Below, piece by piece: positions 15,837 to 25,084 of a stretch of 58,943 nucleotides of DNA (position 1 is the stretch's first letter; every line of letters begins with the position of its first letter). The position numbers and the translations under genes are program-made. The notes below the pieces were generated by a model. The model was not told where the DNA came from. It was given only the letters and a program-made list of their open reading frames with translations, and did not search any database. This DNA is from an uncultured bacterium (GTDB lineage Bacteria; Verrucomicrobiota; Kiritimatiellia; RFP12; UBA1067): positions 1-58,943 of the forward strand of contig CADCAK010000017.1 of assembly GCA_902799385.1 (NCBI GenBank), in the 5' to 3' direction.

Positions 15837-15867
15837 GAGGTTTTATGCAAATTTTGCATGAAACCTC
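15837..15867. repeat. inverted repeat, 14-bp arms
   Basis: GAGGTTTTATGCAA / TTGCATGAAACCTC with a 3-nt centre and one G-U-type mismatch. It is the last of a series of operator-like elements between the regulator and the ATPase gene. Confidence 0.55.
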
Positions 15868-15874
15868 AGGTAGC

Positions 15875-15923
15875 GCACCTTGCTCCTGTCAAGCCGGGCT
15901 TCGGGGTAGCCGGCCGCGAGCCG
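15875..15923 (-). repeat. duplicated 3' end of the small partner gene
   Basis: 49 bp that match 13194-13242 at all but one position. On the minus strand it encodes RLAAGYPEARLDRSKV, the C-terminus of the 13183-13356 protein. It marks a lost second copy of that gene or a recombination join. Confidence 0.65.
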
Positions 15924-15948
15924 CCAAGATGGCGACCCAGCTTGTGTT

Positions 15949-17157
15949 TTAAAAACGGGTGCCGTCTAGCCAGCGAGCAATGTCTACGACGTGAACACCT
16001 TCCGCCAACGTCTCTTCGTGCTTTGTCCGGGCAATGAGCATCTTCGGATAAGCGTCCTTAATCTTCAAAAGCGGATCCAGCTCGCGCTCCAGCGTGCCTT
16101 TGGACGATATGTCGTCAGAAACCTGTATGTATATCTTCTCGCCGCCTTTCATGGCAACAAAGTCTATCTCCTTCTTATAGAGTTTTCCGACATATACCTC
16201 GTACCCACGCCTCAACAGCTCGATAAACACGATGTTTTCGTAGACATGCCCGTAGTCCATGTTCCTCCGTCCAAGAACAGCATAACGAAGCGCATGGTCC
16301 ATCATGTAGTATTTGCCGCTCTTCTCCATGCACCTCTTCCCGCGGACATCGTAGCGCTTTGCCTCAACGAAGAGAAACGCGTCCGCAAGATAGTCAAGAT
16401 AACGCCCCACTGTGACGTGGCTCGTCGCCACCTTTCGCCGAACGAGCTCCTCAGCCAGGTTGTTCGCACTCGTCACATTCCCCACATTGTCCATGAGGAA
16501 TTCGGCCAAACGCTCGATGACCGTGGTGTCTGCGATGTTGAATCGTTTCGCAATATCTCTTCTAAGTATGGTCTGGTACACTTCTCTCAGATACGCCGTA
16601 CGCGATGCCTCGTCCTTGTAGAGATAGCTCCCGGCCAGCCCCCCTTCTACAACATAGCGGTCGAAGGCCCGATCAACGTCTTTGTCTGAGGGAAAATAAC
16701 GGCGGAATTCGCTGAAGGAGAACGGATACGTCTTGAGCTCGAAATGACGGCCAGTGAATAGAGTCGTCAAGTCGCTCGAGAGGAGGAATGCATTAGAACC
16801 GGTCAGGTAGACGTCGTACCGAAGACTGGACTCGGCGTGCAGACTGTTCACGACAAGCTCAAAGCCGGGGCACATCCGCACTTCATCGATCATGACGCAG
16901 TTTCGGTACCCTTTTCTGGAATGCGACTCAACCCATTGATGGAGCTTGTGGTATTCCTTGAGATGCTCATTCTTCAGGAGGGAAAGGTCGGCGTAAATGA
17001 CATTAACCCTGGAGGCTTTCTTCTTCAGACGCCGCGCAGTCTCCTCGAGCAGCTTGGACTTTCCTGCTCTACGCATGCCACTCAGGATCTTTATGTCCGG
17101 CGTCCCCTCAACGGCCGACAACTTAGCAATATAGTCATCGCGCTTTATCAGCTTCAT
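15949..17157 (-). CDS. AAA ATPase with DUF4143 domain
   Basis: A 402-residue protein of the common AAA_14-DUF4143 family. Walker A is GMRRAGKS (27-34), Walker B VMIDEV (about 88-93) and the sensor TGSNA (119-123). The C-terminal half is DUF4143, including HVYENIVFIELLRRGYEVYV, then KKEIDFVAMKGGEKIYIQV, a pattern like a restriction-endonuclease fold with Asp and a later acidic/Gln strand. Members are frequent orphans in gut genomes and their substrate is unknown. A promoter of the TGGTATAAT type lies at about 17202-17210, with a leader of some 40 nt and a weak ribosome binding site. Confidence 0.85.
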   Translation of the reverse strand: MKLIKRDDYIAKLSAVEGTPDIKILSGMRRAGKSKLLEETARRLKKKASRVNVIYADLSLLKNEHLKEYHKLHQWVESHSRKGYRNCVMIDEVRMCPGFELVVNSLHAESSLRYDVYLTGSNAFLLSSDLTTLFTGRHFELKTYPFSFSEFRRYFPSDKDVDRAFDRYVVEGGLAGSYLYKDEASRTAYLREVYQTILRRDIAKRFNIADTTVIERLAEFLMDNVGNVTSANNLAEELVRRKVATSHVTVGRYLDYLADAFLFVEAKRYDVRGKRCMEKSGKYYMMDHALRYAVLGRRNMDYGHVYENIVFIELLRRGYEVYVGKLYKKEIDFVAMKGGEKIYIQVSDDISSKGTLERELDPLLKIKDAYPKMLIARTKHEETLAEGVHVVDIARWLDGTRF

Positions 17158-17201
17158 GATACTACTTTCAATAAATGAATTTTTTTCACTTTTCTAAACC
17201 G

Positions 17202-17210
17202 GCTAAATTA
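17202..17210 (-). promoter_or_regulatory. extended -10 promoter of the AAA/DUF4143 gene
   Basis: TGGTATAAT on the minus strand, about 45 nt before the ATG at 17157. Confidence 0.55.
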
Positions 17211-17294
17211 TACCAAAAATGCCAGCGACGCTCAACAGCGCATAAGACCTATGTGAACTTTATGATCTTTGTGGCTAATAAACCCATGCGAACA

Positions 17295-17515
17295 GCCGCC
17301 AAGATGGAATATCCACCGAGGCCTTAGGCCGAGCCGCGCACGCGGGCGCAAGCGTGGTACTCTCCCAGTTAGAGCCACCGCTCTCCAACTAACCGACCCT
17401 TGACCCCTGGCCCCTAAACCATGCCCCTGCCGAAGGCAGCCCTAAAAATCTCTGCGCCTCTGCGCCTCCGCGCGATATTTCTTCTGCATTGGATATCTCG
17501 CGCAGAGACGCAGAG
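17295..17515. repeat. roughly 220-bp flanking repeat, left copy
   Basis: Nearly identical to 19143-19370 and in the same orientation; the two copies bracket the HipA-like gene. It starts GCCGCCAAGATGG and contains an inner hairpin (CTGCC-GAA-GGCAG, near 17424). It ends in a Gly/Cys-rich-looking run of CTCTGCGCCTC units that is inverted again near 17500-17520. The first 13 bp also occur at 15921-15933. The rest of 17160-17640 shows only similar repeat fragments and a CTGGGGT/ACCCCAG hairpin near 17558-17574. Confidence 0.75.
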
Positions 17516-17642
17516 GCGCGGAGGGGTGGTGATATCTGCCTTCGGCAGGTGGGGTCTGGGGTGAAACCCCAGCTCTAAAACCTCTGTGCCTCTGGGTCTC
17601 TGTGTTAAATCTCTTACGGAGGCGCAGAGGGGGACAGTACAC

Positions 17643-19013
17643 TTAGACCAGGACGTCCCAGTATCCGTTCTTGTCCGCACCGACGCGGCGGATTTCACCC
17701 GATTCTTGCAATGCCTTTATCTTGCGGGCAATCCATCGAGGCGAGACTTGAAGAATCTCAGATAGTTCCATCTTTGTTATGAAAGGATCGGCACGCATGT
17801 TCTGCTTGATTTGAATCCCAAGGGAATCCGACTTTACAGTGCACTCATCCGCATCAATCGCGCGATTTACAGTGCACTGTTTGCGAGATATCGCAAGCAT
17901 TTCGTCCGCTTTTGCGCCATATTCAGCAATTTCACGGATGCGTTTCTGGATAAAGTCCTCTATTGCCGAGATACGCCGCGCCGAGAGATTGTACTTTGAA
18001 TGCCGATTGATACGGAAGCCCTTGAGCGCAGAAAGCCGCGCTTTCATGTCAGCCGTTAGCCCTCTCGGAAACTCAAGCCACTTGGAGTACAAGGCCGGGG
18101 TCACACGTGACACGAACTTTCGCAAATCAACAAATTCATCATATTGGTCGCCGGCTCTGTCGATGGCGAGCGAGAAAAGACCATAGCCATTGTCGAAGAT
18201 GGGCGCGGCTCCGACAATCTCGTTTGTGTCGTGGTCGATCAAATAGCCGAAGTTCCCCATATGACGGTCAGTATTGAAGATGATTGCATCAAAAAAGAAA
18301 ATGTCCGCAAAGCGCGGATCTTGGAGCGCCTCGTCCCTGGAAACCAATCGCCCGGCTGGAACATATCCGTATTTGTCGCTCGTGAACAGCTTGCATGTCG
18401 AGCAGACAATTCCCTTGAAACGCGAAAGGCCGTATTGCACATGCGGCAGTCCCATCGCCTCCGCAATCTGCGACGCATAGAATTCGGAGTATGGCTCGAA
18501 GCCGGCGTTTGCAGCGCCCTCGGTTCCGCCTTTATAGAGAACTATATCGTCTCCAATCCTGCGCCAGCACTTGGCAAGCATTCCATTCGTCGTAAACTCC
18601 GGAGACGAAGTCCAGCCATTCTCAATGCCCGGTCCGTTTCCCGAAAAAGCGACTATGGACACGGCCTTTGAAAACGGATTGTCGTAGAGATTGTAGTCCG
18701 CCCAGGTACCATTGAAGTCGTCTGCGACAACCCAATGGACGTCATTCAGGGAAAGCCCGCGGCAAAGCTCAACAATTCCCCTTATGTTGCGAGGGTTTAG
18801 CCCGAACCTGGCCATCAACTCCTCGACATTCTTGCGGTTTCGCGGCACCGTGCGGTGAGTGAGCCAGGACCAGAGGGCGGCATCGTCAGCCGCGCCCTTC
18901 ATCTCGAGCGGCAAAAACTTCCGTTCTGATTCGTTCACGGAGACTACGCGGACGCCCTGCGGTTCGAGCCACTCGAATCGCAAAAGCTCCCGGTCTCTGT
19001 GTTTTAAAATCAT
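17643..19013 (-). CDS. HipA-like kinase with C-terminal winged-helix domain
   Basis: A 456-residue protein whose catalytic core matches HipA/CtkA kinases: an LYKGG lysine (Lys161) and the catalytic loop NTDRHMGNFG (247-256; Asp249, Asn254). IFDNG (272-276; Asp274) serves as the metal-binding motif. HipA enzymes phosphorylate proteins such as glutamyl-tRNA synthetase and cause dormancy. Residues about 408-456 (FITKMELSEILQVSPRWIAR then KIKALQESGEIRRVG) form a winged-helix DNA-binding domain. No HipB-type antitoxin gene is adjacent, so the fused domain may take over DNA binding or regulation. The promoter-leader repeat copy 4 ends about 20 nt before the ATG; GAGG sits only 2 nt from it. Confidence 0.75.
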   Translation of the reverse strand: MILKHRDRELLRFEWLEPQGVRVVSVNESERKFLPLEMKGAADDAALWSWLTHRTVPRNRKNVEELMARFGLNPRNIRGIVELCRGLSLNDVHWVVADDFNGTWADYNLYDNPFSKAVSIVAFSGNGPGIENGWTSSPEFTTNGMLAKCWRRIGDDIVLYKGGTEGAANAGFEPYSEFYASQIAEAMGLPHVQYGLSRFKGIVCSTCKLFTSDKYGYVPAGRLVSRDEALQDPRFADIFFFDAIIFNTDRHMGNFGYLIDHDTNEIVGAAPIFDNGYGLFSLAIDRAGDQYDEFVDLRKFVSRVTPALYSKWLEFPRGLTADMKARLSALKGFRINRHSKYNLSARRISAIEDFIQKRIREIAEYGAKADEMLAISRKQCTVNRAIDADECTVKSDSLGIQIKQNMRADPFITKMELSEILQVSPRWIARKIKALQESGEIRRVGADKNGYWDVLV

Positions 19014-19034
19014 AACCTCAAGATATTTGGTTTG

Positions 19035-19101
19035 GCAGCAGTTCTCGTTGGAGAACTATGCGCCAGTAACGTTCCCGTTCTGACAGTGAGTATTATACCA
19101 A
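19035..19101 (-). repeat. promoter-leader repeat, copy 4
   Basis: Minus-strand TATAAT at 19092-19097. This copy has a perfect AGTTCTC-GTTG-GAGAACT hairpin (19039-19056). It lies directly upstream of the HipA-like gene. Confidence 0.75.
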
Positions 19102-19142
19102 AACCAACGGTTGTGTAGCGAAGGAATCTCCCGCCTTCGCGA

Positions 19143-19370
19143 GCCGCCAAGATGGAATATCCACCGAGGCCTTAGGCCGAGCCGCGCACGCGGGCGCTAG
19201 CGTGGTACTCTCCCAGTTAGGGCCACCGCTCTCCAACTCACTGACTACTGACCCCAGACCCCTAACCCCAACCCCTGCCGCAGGCAGCCCTAAAACTCTC
19301 TGCGCCTCTGCGCCTCCGCGCGATATTTCTTCTGCATTGGATATCTCGCGCAGAGACGCTGAGACGCAGA
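19143..19370. repeat. roughly 220-bp flanking repeat, right copy
   Basis: Direct repeat of 17295-17515, followed by a CTGGGG-GCAA-GCCCCAG type hairpin near 19382-19398. The stretch 19371-19510 is otherwise without a gene. Confidence 0.75.
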
Positions 19371-19516
19371 GAGTCTTAGAACTGGGGGCAAGCCCCAGAC
19401 CCCTAACTACTGACTCCTGACACCTGACTCCTGCGTACTGACCCCCGACCACTTCCCACTAAATGGCACAATGGCGAAGAGTCCAAGGAACAACGTGGAG
19501 GTGACAGGGAATAATT

Positions 19517-19525
19517 TGGTATAAT
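19517..19525 (+). promoter_or_regulatory. extended -10 promoter of nadA, leaderless
   Basis: TGGTATAAT ends 9 nt before the nadA ATG (19535). Transcription would start at or within about 3 nt of the start codon; there is no ribosome binding site. Confidence 0.7.
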
Positions 19526-19534
19526 ACCACGGCA

Positions 19535-20431
19535 ATGAACGAAGAGATAGAACGCCTCAAGAAAAGCAGCAACGCTGTCATACTCGCGCACAACTACTGC
19601 CGCGCTGAAGTGCAGGACGCCGCAGACTTCACCGGCGACTCGCTCGAACTCGCCCGCAGGGCGACGCAGGTCGACGCCGACGTGATAGTCTTCTGCGGCG
19701 TCTACTTCATGGCCGAGACGGCGGCGATTCTGAACCCCGAAAAGACCGTCCTAATTCCCGACCCGACCGCCGGCTGCCCCATGGCCGACATGATAACCGG
19801 CGCGCAGCTTCGAGAGCTCAAGGCGAAGCACCCTGGCGCAAAGGCCGTCTGCTATGTGAACTCGACAGCCGAAGTCAAGGCCGAGTGCGACATCTGCGTC
19901 ACTTCGGGCAACGCCGAGCGGGTAATGGCGACCTTCTCGCCGGACGACGAGATAATCTTCGTTCCCGACCAGCACCTCGGTTCGCACATAATGGGGCTTC
20001 TCGGCCGTAAGTACATCCTCTGGCCCGGCTACTGCCCCACTCACGCAGCGCTTACAGCGAAGTCGATAGCCGACGCAAGAGCCGCGCACCCGGGCGCCCC
20101 CGTCATGGTTCACCCTGAATGCGCGCACGACGTGCGCGACGCTGCTGACGAACGGCTCTCCACGGGCGGCATGTGCAAGTTCGCACGCGAATCCGCCGCG
20201 AAGGAAATCGTAGTCGGCACCGAAGTCGGCATCCTCCACCGCCTCAGGGCCGAAAACCCCGAAAAGACTTTCTACCCGGTAAACGACCGGCTCGTCTGCC
20301 CAAACATGAAAAAGACGACGCTCGAAAACCTCGCAGAAGCCCTGCGCGAGATGAAAACGCGAGTCACCGTGCCGGAAGAAACTGCTGTTCGCGCACGCAA
20401 AGCGATCGAGGCAATGCTTGCAATTGCATAG
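19535..20431 (+). CDS. nadA: quinolinate synthase
   Basis: NadA (298 residues) condenses iminoaspartate with dihydroxyacetone phosphate to quinolinate in NAD synthesis. The three [4Fe-4S] ligands of the short NadA type are in place: Cys81 (AGCPMAD), Cys167 (PGYCPTH) and Cys255 (LVCPNMK). The conserved HPEC (193-196) is present too, as are early substrate residues (ILAHNYC). The length fits the family. No nadB or nadC lies nearby, so the pathway is not clustered. The gene appears to be expressed from a leaderless promoter 9 nt upstream. Confidence 0.95.
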   Translation: MNEEIERLKKSSNAVILAHNYCRAEVQDAADFTGDSLELARRATQVDADVIVFCGVYFMAETAAILNPEKTVLIPDPTAGCPMADMITGAQLRELKAKHPGAKAVCYVNSTAEVKAECDICVTSGNAERVMATFSPDDEIIFVPDQHLGSHIMGLLGRKYILWPGYCPTHAALTAKSIADARAAHPGAPVMVHPECAHDVRDAADERLSTGGMCKFARESAAKEIVVGTEVGILHRLRAENPEKTFYPVNDRLVCPNMKKTTLENLAEALREMKTRVTVPEETAVRARKAIEAMLAIA

Positions 20432-20457
20432 CCACGCAAGCACGACGCGCCAATTTA

Positions 20458-20466
20458 TGGTATACT
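20458..20466 (+). promoter_or_regulatory. promoter of aspS
   Basis: TGGTATACT 26 nt before the aspS start, with AGGAG between them, so this mRNA has a leader. Confidence 0.6.
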
Positions 20467-20491
20467 ATAGTAATTTTTCAGGAGAAAATTG

Positions 20492-22297
20492 ATGCATCCC
20501 TATCGTACACATACATGCAACGAGCTCCGCGCCTCCGACGCGGGCAAGACTGTCAGACTTTCCGGATGGATGTTCCGCCTCCGCGACCACGGCGGCATCC
20601 TCTTCGTGGACCTCCGCGACCACTACGGCCTCACGCAGATCGTCGTCCATCCCTCGCGCAGCTTCTTCGGCCTCGTCGAGAAGGCGCACCTCGAATCCGT
20701 CATAACCGTGACCGGCGAGGTGAAACTGAGGACACCCGACACGATCAACCCCGAGCTTCCCACTGGCGAAATCGAAATCGAGGCGAACGAGCTCGTGATG
20801 GAATCGGCCTCGCAGGTGACGCCCCTCTACATCCCCGACGAAAAGGCCGACGAGTCGGAGGACGTGCGACTCCAGTACCGCTTCCTCGACCTTCGCCGCG
20901 AGAAGCTCCACAAGAACATCATCCTCCGCTCGGAAGTCATCCGCTTCCTCCGCGAGCAGATGTGGGAGAAGGGATTCCACGAATTCCAGACGCCGATCCT
21001 GACCGCCTCGTCGCCCGAGGGCGCGCGCGACTACCTCGTGCCGAGCCGCATCCACCGCGGCATGTTCTACGCCCTTCCGCAGGCGCCGCAGATGTTCAAG
21101 CAGCTCCTGATGGTCTCGGGCTTCGACAAGTATTTCCAGATCGCGCCGTGCTTCCGCGACGAGGCCGCACGCGCCGACCGTAGCCCCGGCGAGTTCTACC
21201 AGATGGACATCGAAATGTCCTACGCGACGCAGGACGAGATTTTCGCCGTCGTCGAGGACGTCGTCGGCAAGACCTTCAAGAAGTTCTCTTCGTGGGAATG
21301 CACCGAGGCGCCATGGCCGCGCATCAAGTACCGCGACGCGATGATGACGTACGGCTCGGACAAGCCGGACCTCAGGAACCCGCTCAAGTGGATCGACATG
21401 TCCGACTTCTTCGAGAAGGCCGACTTCAAGGCGTTTGCCGCATGCGTAAAGAACGGCGGGCTCGTCAAGGGCCTTCTCGTCAAGGGCATCGTCGGCGTCG
21501 AGACAAGGACTTGGTTCGACAAGCGCGAGGCGTTCGTCAAGGAGAACGGCGGCAAGGGCCTTGGCTACATCAGCTGGACTAAGGAAGGCGAACTTAAGGG
21601 CCCGATTGCGAAGTTCCTCTCCGCTGACCAGCTTGAGGAGATGAAGAAGATCTCCGGCATGGAGCCGACCGACGCGCTATTCTTCATGGCTGCCGACGTC
21701 GACGAATGCAACCGCCTTTCGGGGCTGGTGCGCACCGACATCGCAGACCACATGACGAACGACATCCGCGAGCACAACGTCTACCGCTTCTGCTGGATTG
21801 TCGACTTCCCGTTCTTCGAGAAGGATCCCGAGACCGGCAAGATCATCTTCTCGCACAACCCCTTCTCGATGCCACAGGGCGGACTTGAGGCGCTTGAGCA
21901 CAAGGATCCGCTGACGATCGAGGCTTACCAGTACGACGTCGTCTGCAACGGCATCGAGCTCAGCTCGGGCGCGATCCGCAACCACCAGGTCGAGGTCATG
22001 TACAAGGCGTTCGAGATCGCGGGCTACACGAAGGACGACGTCGTCAAGAAGTTCGGCGCCCTTCACCGCGCGTTCCAGTTCGGCGCACCGCCGCACGGCG
22101 GCATCGCCCCTGGCGTCGACCGCATGGTGATGCTCCTCACCGACACGCCCAACATCCGCGAGGTAATCGCGTTCCCGATGAACCAGAAGGCGCAGGACCT
22201 CCTGATGGGCGCTCCGAACTACGTGACCGAGCAGCAGCTCCGCGAGCTTCACATCAAGATTCGCGGAACTGGCTCAGAAGTCGAACAGAAGGCGTAA
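20492..22297 (+). CDS. aspS: aspartyl-tRNA synthetase
   Basis: A 601-residue class II synthetase that charges tRNA-Asp (or tRNA-Asp/Asn; discrimination cannot be judged here). The order is an N-terminal OB anticodon-binding domain ([20 protein letters not shown]), motif 2 region ([20 protein letters not shown]), the bacterial GAD insertion around residues 290-430, and motif 3 ([14 protein letters not shown]) near the end. The flipping loop reads [13 protein letters not shown], with Ala in place of the usual Ser of QSPQ. The ATG at 20492 has AGGAG 7 nt upstream; a TTG codon directly before it is unlikely to be the start. Confidence 0.95.
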   Translation: MHPYRTHTCNELRASDAGKTVRLSGWMFRLRDHGGILFVDLRDHYGLTQIVVHPSRSFFGLVEKAHLESVITVTGEVKLRTPDTINPELPTGEIEIEANELVMESASQVTPLYIPDEKADESEDVRLQYRFLDLRREKLHKNIILRSEVIRFLREQMWEKGFHEFQTPILTASSPEGARDYLVPSRIHRGMFYALPQAPQMFKQLLMVSGFDKYFQIAPCFRDEAARADRSPGEFYQMDIEMSYATQDEIFAVVEDVVGKTFKKFSSWECTEAPWPRIKYRDAMMTYGSDKPDLRNPLKWIDMSDFFEKADFKAFAACVKNGGLVKGLLVKGIVGVETRTWFDKREAFVKENGGKGLGYISWTKEGELKGPIAKFLSADQLEEMKKISGMEPTDALFFMAADVDECNRLSGLVRTDIADHMTNDIREHNVYRFCWIVDFPFFEKDPETGKIIFSHNPFSMPQGGLEALEHKDPLTIEAYQYDVVCNGIELSSGAIRNHQVEVMYKAFEIAGYTKDDVVKKFGALHRAFQFGAPPHGGIAPGVDRMVMLLTDTPNIREVIAFPMNQKAQDLLMGAPNYVTEQQLRELHIKIRGTGSEVEQKA

Positions 22298-22321
22298 GCC
22301 GGCTAAATCTCACGCAGATGC

Positions 22322-23941
22322 CTATGCAGAACGGCCCGACCCTATGAGGACGGCGAGAGCCGTTATGTCGTCGGATTGCTCAGCGCCAGACGTAAAGGCG
22401 TCCAGATCCCGCTCCATGTTCTCGACAAAGCCGACCGGCGTATCCTTTGCGTGCGCGGAAGCGAACGCCAGAAGCCGATTCTCGCTATACTGCTCGTGGT
22501 CTGACCGTTCGGCCTCGGTGACGCCGTCCGTGTAGGCCAGCAGCATCGTTCCAGGCTCAAACACAGCCTCCTGCATCGCATACCTATATCCGCCCAAGAT
22601 CCCGGCGGCGACATTGCTTTTCGCCGGCAGGAACTCCGCGCCGCCGCCTGGCCGCACGACGACGAGCGGCATGTGCCCAGCGTTGCAGTACTCCAGCCGC
22701 CCGGAAGAGAGGTCAAGTCGACCAACGAAAAGAGTAACGAACATGCATGCATGGTTGTCCCTGCAGAGAAGCGCATTGATGCGGGCGACGATCTCGTCCG
22801 GCGGCAGGCACATGTCCGCCGCCATGCGGAAACCCGCATCCGCCAAGAAGGTGAACAGCGCCGCTGGTATGCCCTTGCCCGACGCGTCGCCCACCGCGAA
22901 ATAGAGCAAGCCGTCCTTCTCCTGGAAGTCGTAGAAGTCACCACCTACCTCCCGCGCAGGCCGCAGGATCGTCCCGAGATACGGCGGCGTCTTGCGCGTC
23001 AGCACGCTCGACTGAATCTTCCGCGCGATTCCGAGCTCGCTGCTGAGACGCTCATTGGCCATGGTCACGCGCTGCAGCCGCGTCGAGAACGACCACGAGA
23101 CGAAGAAGATGAGGCCAAGCCCTACGACAGAGAACACCGCTATCCGCAGGACGAGGCTGTGCGCGCTCTGCAGTATGTTGGCCAGCGGGCAAACGAGCTC
23201 AACAGTCCAGCCGTTACTGACCTTTCCGGCTATTATCACCGTGTCGCGCGCCGTCGCAGTGTCTGCGGGAGCGGCGACAAGCGGCATGCCCTCCTGCGAG
23301 GAAAGAACGGTGTAGGAGTTTGGATACGGCTTGATCGTCGCCACGTAGCGCGTCAAGTCTTCGAGCGAAACGTCGGAGGTGAGCACGGCGTAGACCTTTC
23401 CGTCCTTGTCCATGAGCGGAACGGAATAGGTGCACATCATCACCTCCGCGCCACCCTCGTCGAAATACGGTTCGCACCACGAGGATTTCTTCGTCTCCTT
23501 CGGAATGCGGTACCAGTCCATCCCATGGTACTTGAACGTCTCGCCGCCCTGCTGGATGCGCTTTATCTTGCCTTTCTCGTCCTTATAGGAAAAGGCGGAA
23601 TAGTAGTATCCCTTCGTCGGGAAGAAGTTTGGCTCGAAGGCGATCGTACTGCCGACTATGAACGGGTTGTTCTGCACGAGCTCACCCGTGATCCTGAACA
23701 TGTAGTCGGGATCGGCAAGCCTTTCCCCCACGATCCAAGCCGAGTTCTCCACGGCGCTCTCGACCGACGCCATCTGGCGGTCGATGCGACCAACCGCCGC
23801 CTTCACTACGTTCTCGACCGTGCTGCGCGCTTCGCTCACCATCATCCTCGAAGTGCTGATCGCGACAAAGACCGCAATGGAGAGGAACAGCGCCGCCGTG
23901 ACGGCGACGACCGCAAAGTTGATTCGCTCGACAGCTTTCAT
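22322..23941 (-). CDS. membrane sensor with Cache domain and SpoIIE-type phosphatase
   Basis: A 539-residue RsbU-like protein. A membrane helix near 10-30 precedes a periplasmic Cache-type sensor (about 40-265, including WCEPYFDEGGAEVMMCTYSVP). A second helix lies near 268-290, then a short linker and a PP2C/SpoIIE domain. Metal-binding motifs are EVGGDFYDF and AVGDASGKGIPAALF, with YTDGVTEAE near the end. Such proteins dephosphorylate an anti-sigma-factor antagonist in response to an external signal. No partner kinase or STAS protein is encoded here. It converges with aspS. No clear ribosome binding site precedes the ATG. Confidence 0.85.
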   Translation of the reverse strand: MKAVERINFAVVAVTAALFLSIAVFVAISTSRMMVSEARSTVENVVKAAVGRIDRQMASVESAVENSAWIVGERLADPDYMFRITGELVQNNPFIVGSTIAFEPNFFPTKGYYYSAFSYKDEKGKIKRIQQGGETFKYHGMDWYRIPKETKKSSWCEPYFDEGGAEVMMCTYSVPLMDKDGKVYAVLTSDVSLEDLTRYVATIKPYPNSYTVLSSQEGMPLVAAPADTATARDTVIIAGKVSNGWTVELVCPLANILQSAHSLVLRIAVFSVVGLGLIFFVSWSFSTRLQRVTMANERLSSELGIARKIQSSVLTRKTPPYLGTILRPAREVGGDFYDFQEKDGLLYFAVGDASGKGIPAALFTFLADAGFRMAADMCLPPDEIVARINALLCRDNHACMFVTLFVGRLDLSSGRLEYCNAGHMPLVVVRPGGGAEFLPAKSNVAAGILGGYRYAMQEAVFEPGTMLLAYTDGVTEAERSDHEQYSENRLLAFASAHAKDTPVGFVENMERDLDAFTSGAEQSDDITALAVLIGSGRSA

Positions 23942-24000
23942 GTTTTATTGTTCAGATTTTTGTCCACAAGGCGCACGCCAACGTGACAGCACATGTTAAT

Positions 24001-24256
24001 CTCTACGAAACAAAGACCACTCATGCCGTGTAGTATAGCAAAAACCCCAAGCTGCTTCAACGAGCTGAATGGAAGTCACAGGACTGTAGTAGTCGATGAA
24101 ATCACGCGGCGTCACCGCGTCGATCTCGCTCTGCCGCAAATCAAGATCGGCATCACCTGTGGCCTCATGCGATTGGCCAAACAAACTTCCCGACACTGCC
24201 GTCGCAGACAGCGCCGCAAGCCCTTGCGTAAAATTTTTCCTTGTCATTTCAATCAT
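24001..24256 (-). CDS. possible short exported protein, doubtful
   Basis: From the ATG at 24256 or 24247 (MTRKNFTQGLAALSATAVSG) the sequence looks like a signal peptide, followed by about 60 residues without a recognisable domain (SHEATGDADLDLRQSEIDAV). The stop lies near 24000. It follows the three-gene exported-protein operon on the same strand and could be a truncated remnant of a larger Tat-type exported protein. A weak AAAGG lies upstream. Confidence 0.3.
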
Positions 24257-24442
24257 ACCGCTACCTTTCTCCCCCATCCCGTTTTCCGGGATATTCACGA
24301 TGAACTCAGTCCGGCAAGTCGGCTTCGGGATAGGCGACAAGCTCATTGCCTTTATAGGTCTCATTTCCATTCCTTTCTCATTGATGTACGGGGTTTCTGC
24401 AGGAGACCATGAGGAGGCTATGGGGCACCCCATAGCCTCATT

Positions 24443-25084
24443 TCATTCCGACCTTATCGCGTTAATTACAGACAACGCCGATACTGGCAAACCATTTGTA
24501 TACGCCGAAACATCTGCCGCTGAATCAGACAGCAACAGTGAAGAAGCCGCAATCGTCCTGAAGGAAACTTTCATATTACTCATCTGAAGCAATTCAGGAC
24601 TGAAGATCACACTCCACACATTAGTGTCAATCAAGATTTCGTTTTGTACGTCAATTGAGGAAAGAGCATTCGTTGCCACGAAAAACATATCGCCATATCT
24701 TCTATCCATTGACAATGGCAGGGGCAAAAGGAGGGACGCTCCATAAAACGGCCATGTCGCTCTTTCTGCATCAAAATCATGCAGCACACTCCAGCATAGA
24801 TTTGTCACATCATGATAGGCATGGAAGTCGTAGATGGACTCGTCGCCCATTATGTCTGCGCATTCCGTGCGTAATTTTGCCATGAGCAATTTGCATGTGG
24901 CAATTTCCTCCCTGTTTGACAATGACATCATAAGGGTGTCTATCCTGTTTGTGGCATTCAATCGCACCATGCGGTTTGTTGAAGAAACATCCTGAAGAAT
25001 GCTTCCAATTTCAGATTCGTAAACCGAGGACGCAAGCACTTGCGACGCCGCGACCGACAAAACTATCGTCATTATTCTTTTCAT
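24443..25084 (-). CDS. exported protein of unknown function, third gene of operon
   Basis: A 213-residue protein with a clear signal peptide (MKRIMTIVLSVAASQVLASS). The remainder has an early helical stretch (SILQDVSSTNRMVRLNATNR) and a later hydrophobic segment (LLLPLPLSMDRRYGDMFFVA). No known domain is apparent. Its ATG overlaps the TAA of the upstream gene (TAATG), so the two are translationally coupled and likely function together in the envelope or outside the cell. Confidence 0.65.
   Translation of the reverse strand: MKRIMTIVLSVAASQVLASSVYESEIGSILQDVSSTNRMVRLNATNRIDTLMMSLSNREEIATCKLLMAKLRTECADIMGDESIYDFHAYHDVTNLCWSVLHDFDAERATWPFYGASLLLPLPLSMDRRYGDMFFVATNALSSIDVQNEILIDTNVWSVIFSPELLQMSNMKVSFRTIAASSLLLSDSAADVSAYTNGLPVSALSVINAIRSE

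Noticed and set aside
22673..23986. Long plus-strand frame of 437 codons
   Set aside because: Antisense to the SpoIIE-phosphatase gene in GC-rich DNA; Arg/His/Glu-rich composition typical of a shadow frame.
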